From: Larix kaempferi
Lineage: Eukaryota; Streptophyta; Pinopsida; Pinales; Pinaceae
Direction: 5' to 3'
NCBI GenBank assembly: GCA_027924585.1
Contig: BSBM01000096.1
Span: 5,641,501-5,705,500, forward strand
DNA: 64,000 nucleotides
Shown here: positions 35,875 through 46,831 of the stretch, in pieces
Position numbering within the stretch: the stretch's first letter is position 1
Layout: the number at the start of each line of letters is the position of its first letter
Notes under the pieces: model-generated
Told to the model about the DNA's origin: nothing
The model's database searches: none
Seen by the model: the letters and a program-made list of their open reading frames with translations, nothing else
Program-made: the position numbers and the translations under genes

Positions 35875-38800
35875 CTCTGCAGGTGGGCATTGCTCTACAT
35901 CAATCCCTTCCTTTTAATCACCTTCCAGCTGGTCTATGAGTTTGGAATTTCATGGATGCCATCTTTCTTGCTATCCTGGAAACTATTTGAGGAATATCTT
36001 TAGCCAAAAAAAATACCTTTTGGTCTGCTTCCAAGATCAATGTGCACAACTGGTTCTCACTTTGCTTACTAGCAACACTTGGCTGGTAATAACTACAACC
36101 AATGGCTTTCAATTTCTCGCCTGTGAGACTCATAATGGAAATTCCTGTTAGGACAAGCATAACACAATATTAAAATTAGTCAATTATTTTTTCAATTGAC
36201 TTGGAACGTCCATGCTTTACTCATGAGACTTCCACACATTTCATGCTTTCCCACATACACATGAACTCATTCATGTTCATCCTTTCACAGGAAAATAACT
36301 ATTTCGGCATTCACAATTCATTTCTAGCAATTAAACACAATTTGTTTTCATTTATGGCATGCACTCAACAATCTTTTGTTTCTAAGATGCATCAGTCAAA
36401 AGGAAAGAGAAGAGTAAGATTTTTCCCCCTCTTAGTCTTGTTCCAATCTAGAGCCACACCATCACTTGTGGTTTTTATGCTCCTTAACCTCTTTCATCTC
36501 AATGTGAATGCTTGTCTTGCCCTTTCTTGGCTATGACACTTAGTGTCTAAGGTCTGTCTAATACTTTTCAGATAGGGAACCCTTCCCCATTGTTGCTTAC
36601 AGAACCTTTGGCTGCGAGGACCCACATAGTTTCACTAGCACCATCTTTCATTACTGCCCATACTGAGCTCTTTAGGACAGTCACATGTCCACATGCATCC
36701 TTATGATGCCTTCATAGTCCTTGCTTCCAACAATACCTACATTCAAACATTAAATCAATTCACATGTTTAGTTCATTTTCATAGGGTTTATATCTAAACA
36801 AGAGTTTAGAAAATTATAACCAAATCATATATACACGTATATTCATAAGCAAGAAGCTGCAAGGTAACCAAATACTTATCTGTATTGGATGTCTTCACTT
36901 TATTCCACGAGATCCTTCTTTGCTTTGCAAGCCTTGGATTTCCCGTGGATAGAATTATGAATGTTGGGACAGCACGTAGGCTACTCCACAATCATTCGAA
37001 TAGGCAATGCCAGGCCAGTACACCGACTGGGTTTATCAATTATTTTCTTTAGCAATATGCTAGGCCAGTGCTCCGACTGGTTTTATCAATTGTTTAAGGG
37101 GTGTTGGACCAACGTACACGTTGCTTTACCATATCAAGTAGTTAATGCCCAACTAGTCACGCTCTGGACTTATCAAGAACTTTATAGCATTCAACCAGCT
37201 ACTCCCTGGATTTCTCAATAATTTATATCGCCCACCCATTTACTCTTTGGATTTACCAGCAATTTATATCGCCCACTCATTTACTCTCTGTATTTACCAG
37301 CAATTTATAGTCTTTCAGGGTCTTTCCTTCCTGCAATGACCAAGGTTTCCAACAAAGAAACAATAGTATATCAGCTTAGTTGTTAGAAGACTTATACCTT
37401 AAATCGTCATTATTCCAAACAAGACATAAATGAAAATGAATACTTATCTGTATTGCGCGTTTCCCCTCTGCTCCACAGGGTCCTGCTTCGCTTTGCAAGC
37501 CTTGGAATCGCCTATGGACTTGGATATAGTTAATGCTTAACCAGTACACCTCCCCATCGGCTGGATTTACCAAGCATTTGGTGGTGCCCAACCAATCCCA
37601 TACCTGGTTGGCCCTCTCCAGTGCCGAGCCAGCACATTCGTCTGGGTCATCGACCAATGGAAGGAAACTACGCCACCTGACCATTATAGGTCAAGGCTCT
37701 ACTATGGAGCCATAGGCATCTGAGGGTTTTCAGTCAGTCTTGGCGCCCGCCCTCCTACTGCTGACCCAATAGGCATCTCAGGGTTTTCAGTTAGTCTTGG
37801 CGCCCGCCCTCCTACTGCTGACCCAATAGAGATTTTATGCCTTCACCAATGTCACCACACCTTCTTTCTCCATAACCCTTCACACACTCAACTCTTCATT
37901 CATACAAGGACGCCACTCCTTTTCTTGTGCAAATCAGTGGTTCCTTTTAGGAACTTTATAGGTGACTTTCTTGATTGCAGGTTAGCATGGCCCCACTCAC
38001 ACAAGGATGATACCCCTTTTCACTACACAGCTCCCTGGGTTTGTCCATCCCTTCCAGTATTATTTGGTGTGAGCATAGAAAGGTTGCCAATTCCTATACA
38101 GTCCTTCTGCGTACCCTTCTTCACTTTGCCTCTTAATGTGTAGTACCAATTGGTATATGTGTAGGCTGACAACACAAGAAGGATAAGCAGGCTTATCCAT
38201 ATTGCTTCTCAAAATCACAACCACATTCCATAACATTCACTATCAAGTACTGAAACACCAGGAATGCGTCCATTCCCTTAGGGTGTAGTCAATATTGACA
38301 ATCCTATCATGACCCGGCATCAGAAAAGGTGTGCACCCCCTTTTCTAATGTGAGCCATGTAGGCCCTAATCATACTCAAGCAGTCTGAAATGATATAAAT
38401 AAAGTAGAGAATGCTTTGCATATTTAAACCTAATAATTTAGACATGCATGTTCTTATCTAGGGTTACAGAATACTCATTCATTTTGCAGATGTATCTTTT
38501 CTTCATTTGCGAAGAATGGGGGATTCCTTCTCTGAGTCAACAGTTCTTCGGTTTGCCACTCCAATCTTTCCATGTTCCATAATCCACACATGCCTTCTTG
38601 GCATAGCTTTACCATCTCACTCTCATGGTTTTACAACATTCAACTTAGCTAAGATGTCATCCTTAATAGATGTAATGGTGTTTCACCCGAAACCCATTTC
38701 CAAAACATGGGGTCCTTCCCATAAAGTTTGGCTTCTGCAGGTCATCACACATGGCCTCCCTGCAATGTGTCTTCCTGGCACATTTATCAAATAGCCAAAC

Positions 38801-39119
38801 AATCAGCAACATTAAACAATAATCATTCAATTACATTAATAATTAAATTCAAGTATGAATTTGCAATTCCGTCCTCTGCAGAATCGATTTGCTTAGTCAT
38901 GAGTCTGTTCTCATATCGTTTCTCTCTTGCTCATGGTAGATTCCAATCTTTGTCTTAGGCTTACCCACATTTTCCATGCCCAACACAATCTACCTGAAAT
39001 CTGAAACTTCAATCAACCAAACATGTTGTGAGTATCTATGCATATAATCCTTTCATTGCTACAACAGTCACTGAAGTGATCTCAGAATTATAACACTCAA
39101 TAATTCAAACACCTTCAGC
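35725..39119 (-). other. Family B internal region, left part
   Basis: About 3.4 kb without a supported coding region. It contains degenerate tandem repeats at about 37010-37320 (units with gccagt...gactggttttatcaat) and a larger diverged duplication (about 36872-36965 resembles 37440-37535). Probably decayed or replaced gag-pol sequence. Confidence 0.5.
37712..37825. repeat. 57-bp tandem duplication
   Basis: Two units beginning ataggcatct, differing at a few bases, inside the family B internal region. Confidence 0.9.
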
Positions 39120-39644
39120 TGTTAGCATTTGAGGTGCAATGAAATATATGTATATATCTATATATGCATCGTTATCATCAATAAAGTGTTCAGGTACACA
39201 GGGTCCTACCAAAGGACCGAACACTAAGAGCAACCACTTCACACAAACAGATCACAGATCAACACACCGGTGTTTTGACGTGGTTTAAACTCTCTTGAGG
39301 GAAACACTCCACGGCTCTAGCCAAATAGCTTCTACGGGACAATTTATTATGGAAAGAAAGAAAGTTACAAATGAGCTTCTTATAATCGATCAACTAAACA
39401 ATGACCCTCCATGCTCTTTAAATAGAGATCATGGACCAATTGGGTGTTAAGCCATAGATCAAGGTTAGGTTTGATCTAAGAGAAGTTGAGCCATCAGATC
39501 ACTCTATGTCGGGAACATATTGTGACCATCGTATTAAGTATTTACTAATGCATACTAATGCATACTAAAGAAACACACTATCCCTAACGGATCTATTACA
39601 CAAGTTGATCTTAACTAACTCCTAAGTGTCTAAATATCTTAACA
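39120..39644 (-). repeat. 3' LTR of Ty1/copia element
   Basis: 525 bp with TGTTA...TAACA ends, followed directly by tccccctttaa (minus: TTAAAGGGGGA), a textbook polypurine tract. The partner 5' LTR is missing. Confidence 0.8.
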
Positions 39645-39655
39645 TCCCCCTTTAA
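39645..39655 (-). promoter_or_regulatory. Polypurine tract, copia element
   Basis: Minus strand TTAAAGGGGGA adjoining the LTR; primes plus-strand DNA synthesis in this family. A second copy of the same purine run closes the pol gene near 39729-39740. Confidence 0.75.
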
Positions 39656-39726
39656 GAACAACTTGGGATAGGATTGAAGGATTTACAAAAGTGACACTAT
39701 TAGGAGAAGGAAGGAGGCATTAGAGC

Positions 39727-42700
39727 CTATCCCCCTTTAATGACAAGTTCCTGAACTCCTAACAGAGATCGAAGTTTAGAAAACTTCACTTCTGTAAGAG
39801 ACTTGGTGAAGATGTCTGCAACTTGATCATCTGTAGGGAAAAAGAGCACTTCAAGAACACGATCATGAACAAGATTTCTGATGAAGTGCATATGTAGCTC
39901 AATGTGTTTGCTGCGTTGATGTAGAACTGGATCTTTGGCAAGCTTGATGGCACTTTGATTGTCGCACCAAAGTGGAGTAGGCTGCTGTTGCTTGAATCCA
40001 AACTCTGAAAGGATCTATCGAAGCCATAAAGCTTCCTGATTGGCATTAACTGCTGCTCGATATTCTGCCTCTGCTGATGAAAGAGCAAGAGCTTGTTGTT
40101 TCTTACAAGCCCAAGTAATAGGTCCAGATCCCAGACTGAAAACATAATCTGCAGTAGACTTTCGATCATCAGGATCGCTGGCCCAATCTGAATCAATGAA
40201 ACCAACCAAAAAAGGTTTCCCCCCTGTACTGTAATGAATCCCAAACTGAACTGTACTTCGAATATACCGAAGTATTATTTCAGCTGCTTTCCAGTGACTT
40301 TCATGAGGTGTCTGCATATAACGGGCAAAACGACCAACAACAAAGGAAAGGTCAAGACAGGAATGAGTCAAGTATAAGAGACTACCAACAAGCTGACAAT
40401 ACAAGGTGGCATCGACTTCAGGTGAAGTACAAGTGGTAGAAAGTTTGACTCCAGACTGGAAGGGAGAAGGGGCTGGTGTACAATCTTCCATGTGAAAGCG
40501 ACGAAGAAGGTCACAAGCATACTTAGACTGAGAAAGGAAGATTCCTTCTTTGGTTTGCAGGACTTGGAGACCAAGAAAATAATGCAAACGTCCTAAGTCT
40601 GACATTTCAAAATTTTGTTTAAGACTTGATTTCACATGGGTTATAAGCTTAGGGTCACTATTAGTAAGAATAAGGTCATCAACATATAGAACACGTATGA
40701 TGAGATGGTTTCCTACTTTCTTGGTATAGACATTGGGGTCAGAATGGCATCTAGAAAAACCAGTGTCAAGGAGAAAGTTATCCATTTTGGCATACCAAGC
40801 TCTAGGAGCTTGCTTAAGGCCATATAAGGATTGCTTAAGGTGGCAGACAAGGCTAGAGTTATTCTGAACATAGCCAGGAGGTTGTTCCATGTAAATTTCC
40901 TCCTGTAAATCACCATGTAAGAAGGCAGACTTGACATCCATTTGATGGACTTCCCAGTTGTGTAAGGCTGCAAGGGAAAGAACAAGGCGGATGGAGTTCA
41001 TTTTTGCGATGGGAGAAAAGGTTTCATTGTAGTCAATCCCTTCAACTTGGGAAAAACCTTTGGCAACTAACCTTGCCTTAAGTCTTTCAACACTTCCATC
41101 TGATGTGTACTTAGTTCTGTAGACCCATTTACATCTGACAAGTTTTCTTCCTTTTGGAAGAGGTACAGGATCCCAAGTATCGTTCGCCATTAAGGAACGA
41201 TATTCTTCATCCATGGCTGCATCCCAATCTGGATTCCCTGAAGCTTCTGCAAAAGTTTTTGGATCATGATTCTCGGAAACTTGAGCCAAAAGAGAAGAGG
41301 CTCGTTGAAACTGAGAATGTGTTCGACGTTTATATCTAGGATCATCGAAAAGATCACTAGCCGATTCACATGTTGAACGAACCCATCGAGGAAGAACTTG
41401 TGCTGGTGCAACTGGAGGAACATGAGCAGGCGGAGGTGGATTTTCATCCTCACTGTCATCATCAGAAACTGGAGTTGGAAACCTATCAAGGAAGTTGGAA
41501 GAAGAAGAAGAAGGCACAAACACTGAATCAGGCTTGCAGGCCAAAGATGGCACAATCGCCGAGTTAGGCTCGCAGGCCAAGAGATTTTCATCAAATTTAA
41601 CATCTCTTCTAATGATTATATCATGAGAATGTGGTGGAACAAGTCTATAACCTTTTACATCTTCAGAATATCCAACAAATATGCACTTTTCACTTTTAGG
41701 CTGCAATGCTTTCCATTTTTCATCAGGAATGTGAGCTCATGCTTCACTACCAAACACACGGAAGTGACTTACATCAAGTTTAGTTTTACTCCATGCTTCT
41801 TTCAGTGTTATAACTTGTAATGCTTTAGTGGCGGTGCGATTAACTATGTAATTTGCACAATTAATGGCTTTAGCCCAAAATTGAAGACTTAGTCCCTTAG
41901 ATTGGATCATACAATTAGCCATTTCTTTTAAAGTGCGGTTCTTCCGCTCAGCCACACCATTTTGTTGTGGTGTATATGGAACAGTGTGCTATTGTTGGAT
42001 GCCTTGTTTAGTGCAAAAAGTAGTGAACTTATTGTTAACATATTCTCCTCCATTGTCAGATCTTAACTTAATAATTTGATGTCTAGATTGTTTTTTGACA
42101 AGGGCCTTGTAGGCCAAGAACATGTTAAATACTTCGCTCTTAAGTTTTAGGAAATAAACCCAAGTGCATCTGGTGTAATCATCAATGAAAGTTAAGAAAT
42201 ATTTGAAACCAGAAAAGGAAGCAGATGGAAGAGGACCACACAAGGCACTATGCACAAGCTCCAAGGGAACCGAGGCGTGCCAAGAGGCACGTTTGTCAAA
42301 ACTGTCTCAATGATGTTTTCCGAGTACACAACCGGAGCAAACACCATCCCTACAAGATACCATCGGAAGACCTGTCACCATATTTTCTTTACATAGTTGT
42401 TGCAATGAGAGATAATTTAAGTGACCAAATCGCTCATGCCAAAGTTTGCTCAAGTTATCACTATGAGAAACAAAAATTGAAGGGAAAGGTGATGACCCAA
42501 AGTTGTTAAACTTGTACAACCTGGTAATATCATCAACAATTCCGGTAGCTAGGACCTGTTGAGGATATTTAAAATACTTGATTACAACTTGGTGAGGTTT
42601 AAAGGTCACAGTTTTACCTTCACCAGAATGAGTGATCTGATAGACTGATAACAAATTGCAGGAAATTCTTGGAACACATAGTACATCACTAAAATGACCA

Positions 42701-42856
42701 TTATCTACTGGAACTGTTCCCGCTCCTACAACACTTAGAGATCTATCATCACCAACAAATATTTGTTTGGTGTTACATTCATGCATAGTAGAAAAGATGG
42801 CTTGATCCTTAGCCATATGATAAGATGCTCCAGAATCAATGAGCCATTCATTTCAA
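39727..42856 (-). pseudogene. Ty1/copia pol (protease end, integrase, RT, RNase H)
   Basis: Polyprotein on the minus strand in copia order. Protease is cut at its active site (WLIDSGAS near 42830). Then GAG-pre-integrase (LWHERFGHLN), integrase (ELVHSALCGPLPSASFSG...RSDNGGEYVN, then MAERKNRTLKEM), RT (VYRTKYTSDGSVERLKARLVAKGF, catalytic YVDD at 40676-40687) and RNase H (DSDWASDPDDRKSTADYVF, ALSSAEAEYRA). It ends in a conserved VADIFTKSL tail with stop at 39727-39729. Four in-frame stops (near 42306, 41988, 41736, 40014) fit CGA-TGA, CAG-TAG, TGG-TGA and CAG-TAG. Gag, PBS and 5' LTR are missing. Confidence 0.93.
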
Positions 42857-44339
42857 CATATTATGGCCTAACCATGCCTATCTCATATGGCATACACTAC
42901 AACAGTACCATAAGTCATCACTTGCTTTGGTTGTTAAACTCACAACCAATATTCACAAATGGCATGATATGATTTCATATGAATGCATTGAGGTTTCTAA
43001 GAAATTATAGGGTGTAAGGCTCCTTGCCTTCACTTACCCACACCTCACCATACTTGGTAGGTTAACATTCACATTCAGGCATTCAATACCACATGCAAAC
43101 TAAATGAACAGATTTTAAACATAGTTGAAGGGATTTCACCAAATACTCTTTCAATCATTCATGCAATTAAGCACAAATAACCATTACCCGCATGGCTATT
43201 ATTAACATCGCTTGATGTTACTTGATCAGTTGGCCTCTTACCAATGCTACACAGTCCTTTTGCCAACCTCATGATCATAGATTTGTTGCACCATCCTTTC
43301 CTCATAAGGTTGTTGGTCATATGCAACAATCATCATCCACATCTTTAGTCATGATTCGGTTGTCTTTGGTCCTATAACCATTGTAAACACGACTAGTTAT
43401 TTAACAACCACCATAACCATCTTTAAGTGGCTCATTGCATATGCAAAACCTCACTATTCTACCAATATGCAATATCATATATATACACAAGTATTTTTAC
43501 ATGCACTGTGCAATGTTTATTAGTATCCCAACTAATACATATTCACTTCATCTATCTATCCTCTTGCATTTTCAATCATGCTTCTATGGTCTGATCAACA
43601 ACATTAATTGTCGTCAACCATAGGCAATACCATTAGTGGGCTATTACATGTGTAACTTCACTATTTTGTCAATATTCAACATCATGCTCATGCATAAGCA
43701 ATTCTCATGCGCATTATGCAATGATTCTCTAATCATAGCCACTAATTCATATGCATTACTCTCTTGCATTTCCAGCATCCCTATGCCATAAATTTCCAGT
43801 ATATAAAACTCAGGAAATAAAAACACAATAGAAAGAGAGGAGTTAAGGAATTCTCCCTTTCTAATTTCCTCATAGTAGCATGGAATTTCCTCTTCCACAT
43901 CATAGCTGATCCAGTTTCATGGGCTCTCTACCATGCACACAAGGTATCATTAGCTGTCATTTCTCACCAAGTAGCAATTTAATACAGATGTAAAACATTC
44001 TTAGTTGCTACCTTTCAAGCATGCAATTCCTATGCTATAACAGAAATAGTTTAAGGTGAGGAATTTCCCTCTTATCAACGTTGCCTTACTACTCCCATTG
44101 CTTTTCCACAATGCATATTAAAGCCAAATACTTTTAATAAGGCTTCCACAAACCTTCCATGCAATTCCCACTTCTCATCCCAAGAATGCATTTCACACTT
44201 TCAACGACTGTCTCCGGGGGTCAAGGGGGCTTGCCCCCTTGTGGCTTCCTTCGATTTCGAGCAATCTTGCACATAAGTTCCATGTTATTTTCAACTTTCG
44301 GCACCTGAAAAGTTTCCCTTGAAAATAGCTGAAATTCTC
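42857..44339 (-). other. Family B internal region, right part
   Basis: Non-coding sequence resuming after the truncated copia element. It contains a weak internal duplication (about 43430-43620 resembles 43635-43790). No gag frame could be recognised where it would be expected. Confidence 0.45.
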
Positions 44340-44900
44340 TGTTTCGGCAGACTTGGAAATTCTCTTCCGACCCGTTGCGGAGAAACTCGCCCATCTCTTC
44401 TGCCGTTGCGGAGCAAATCGCCCATCTCTTCCGCCGTTGTGGAGCAACTCGCCCATCTCTTCCATTGTTGCGGCAAAAACTCACGCGTTCTTTACGCCGT
44501 AACGCTTAGAAAAATTTTGAAATTTTTCGGATCAACTCATCGAGTCCTTCCGTCGTTGCGGACCAACTCATTGAGTCCTTCCGCCATTGCGGACCAACTC
44601 ACCGAGTTCTTCCACCATTTCGTCGAAAAATCGCCAACTCTTTCCGACGTTGTGGCGAAAACTCACCAACTTTTTCCATCGTTGTAGCGCAAACTCGCCA
44701 GCTTCCTCCGACATTGCGGTGCAAACTTGCCAACTTTTTCCGCCGTTGCGGACGAACTCGCCGAGTTTTTCCGGTTTGGCGAACTTAAAAAATTTCGGTC
44801 GACCATTTTGGCAAAAACTCGTCAGTTCCTTCCGCCATTGTGGATGAACTCGTTGAGTTTCGTCGCCGTTGCAGATGAAAACTCATAAGTTCTTTCCGAT
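44340..44900. repeat. 31-bp degenerate tandem repeat in family B leader
   Basis: About 17 units of the form ttgcggaccaactc..gagt..ttccgcc, period 31 bp at its clearest. Because 31 is not a multiple of three the repeat cycles through frames, and several overlapping minus-strand frames remain open across it. It lies just downstream of the PBS, in the leader position. Confidence 0.85.
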
Positions 44901-45053
44901 ACAAACTTAGAAATTTTTTCAAAAACACTTAGAAAAATTTTCAAAAATTTGAAAGTTTGAAATTTTTCTTAATGGTCTATAATGAGCAGGAAGCATACTT
45001 ACCCCTGCAAGCTGTGATAGGTATCCCATGAAGGCCCAAATGTTGCAAGCTTT

Positions 45054-45065
45054 GCTCTAATACCA
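45054..45065 (-). other. Primer-binding site, family B
   Basis: Minus strand TGGTATTAGAGC, two bases from the LTR; one mismatch to the initiator tRNA-Met PBS TGGTATCAGAGC. Confidence 0.85.
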
Positions 45066-45067
45066 AA

Positions 45068-46466
45068 TGTAATGTCCCTACCCTTGGACCCAGTGCAAGG
45101 AAGGGAACCCGACGCCAATATATGGGGCTTTTCATAAACTCATCCCACTCATTATATTCATAAAACCAAAAACACATGTGCAGGTGTATAATCCAAATAA
45201 ACACAGCAGAAGCAAGATCCACTACATGCATATACAATATGAATTTCTCTTCATAAACATAACAGTCAATAATGAAATGACATTGCAGAATTAAATACAC
45301 ATAAGAATATACTCATCTTCATTATGCAATTGTCCCAAACAACTATCTATGTCACTGCAACGTTCCACCCAACCGTAGGCTCTTTGACGACATATACTCA
45401 GTCCGTTCGAAGGCCACCCCCGAGATGGGCATGATTCTTACAAGGAAAAGGAGGTATTCAGCTCATACACAACCAATTAAGCATTTCATTTGAGCCAAGC
45501 CAGTCCATAGCTAGGTTTATCAGGCTACATCAAAACCCTGGACGCTTGCACTCAAGCTCAAGCCAAAACAATGGAGACCCATAACCCATACCCCAACATA
45601 CTCTTACACACAGCAACTCAAAAACTGGTCATGGATACACATTTCCATTCATGGGGTTTACACACAGGATGGCCATGGGTTTTCCCCAAATCGTGGCTCA
45701 CTCAAAACGAACTGTGGAAAGGGAAATGCATCCACAGGGAGGAAAAATGTTTTCTCCCCAACTCTCTAAGCATTTAATAGCAAAGACAGTCTCTATGGAA
45801 CCCCAGTTCCATTCCCCTTCTTCCCCACTAGTATACAACACAAAAACGCCCTTCTCCCAGCTGAGATTGAAGGAAAACACAAACACCTATGGCTCGAAAA
45901 CGCCCTGGTAGATCCAAACTCGTGAGGGAGGAAGAGCAGTTGATGGGTAATGGCTTGGGGAGCAATTCATGGCTCGTTTCTTGCCCAAGAAGCAAAAACA
46001 CGCTTTTCCATGCAGGGTGGCTTTCCCATACTCTAATTTGGACAGCCATACCTCCCATTCCCCAAGGAATTAACTACCTCAACCAACTCTTGGGATAAAT
46101 CAATGATTGGGTACAAAAGTCAACATGGGTAGTTGAGGATTTGATGGGTTCTCTCATTGACACTTGGCTTGACTTGATTGGCTCCAAGGGTTTGAATATT
46201 TCCCTCCCAATTCCTTGTAAAATCATGCCCCCATATCTTGTTGCATTGCATAGCTAGTTGTGGGTATTTTATATTAAAATGCATATTTACAATTCCCATG
46301 GTTCACTAGCACATGGGTAGCATAATATCCAATAATTTCCTTCGAGGTCCAGTGTTCACTAGCGGGGCCTTGGCCTTGAGATCCATGCTAGGAATCATAC
46401 ATAATATGCATACAATATTTACGTTATAGCCCAAAATATTATAAGGGTCAAACTGGGGACATTACA
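45068..46466 (-). repeat. Family B 5' LTR of the inner element
   Basis: 1399 bp, tgtaatgtccct to gacattaca; partner of 34289-35688. The right flank ataca versus left flank gtata is consistent with a gtaca target duplication in which each copy has one transition (the uninterrupted LTRs read gggtacaaaag here). Confidence 0.83.
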
Positions 46467-46471
46467 ATACA

Positions 46472-46826
46472 AAAGTCTACATGGGTAGTTGATGATTTGA
46501 TTGGTTCTCTCATTGACACTTGGTTTGCCTTGATTGGCTCCAAGGGTTTCAATGTTTTCCCTCCCAATTTCCTTATAACATCATGCCCCCATCTCTTGTT
46601 GCATTGCATAGCTAGTTGTGGGATTTTATATTAAAATGCATATTTACAATTCCCATGGTTCATTAGCACATGGGTGGCATACTATCAAATACTTGCCTCT
46701 TCTAGATCGAGCGTTCACTAGCGGGGCCTTGTCCTTGAGCTCCACACTAGGAATCATACATAATATGCATACATTATTTACATTATAGCCCAAAATATTA
46801 CAAGGGTCAAAATGGGGGACATTACA
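46472..46826. repeat. Family B solo LTR, right part
   Basis: Last ~355 bp of the outer family B LTR, ending gacattaca, followed by cctgg (46827-46831), the partner of 33331-33335. Confidence 0.8.
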
Positions 46827-46831
46827 CCTGG

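Noticed and set aside
39786-40244. Additional minus-strand ORF overlapping copia RNase H
   Set aside because: Wrong frame; the conserved RNase H frame runs through the same bases.
44193-44484. Arg/Gly-rich proteins in three overlapping frames
   Set aside because: All arise from the 31-bp tandem repeat; no conserved start or homologous copy.
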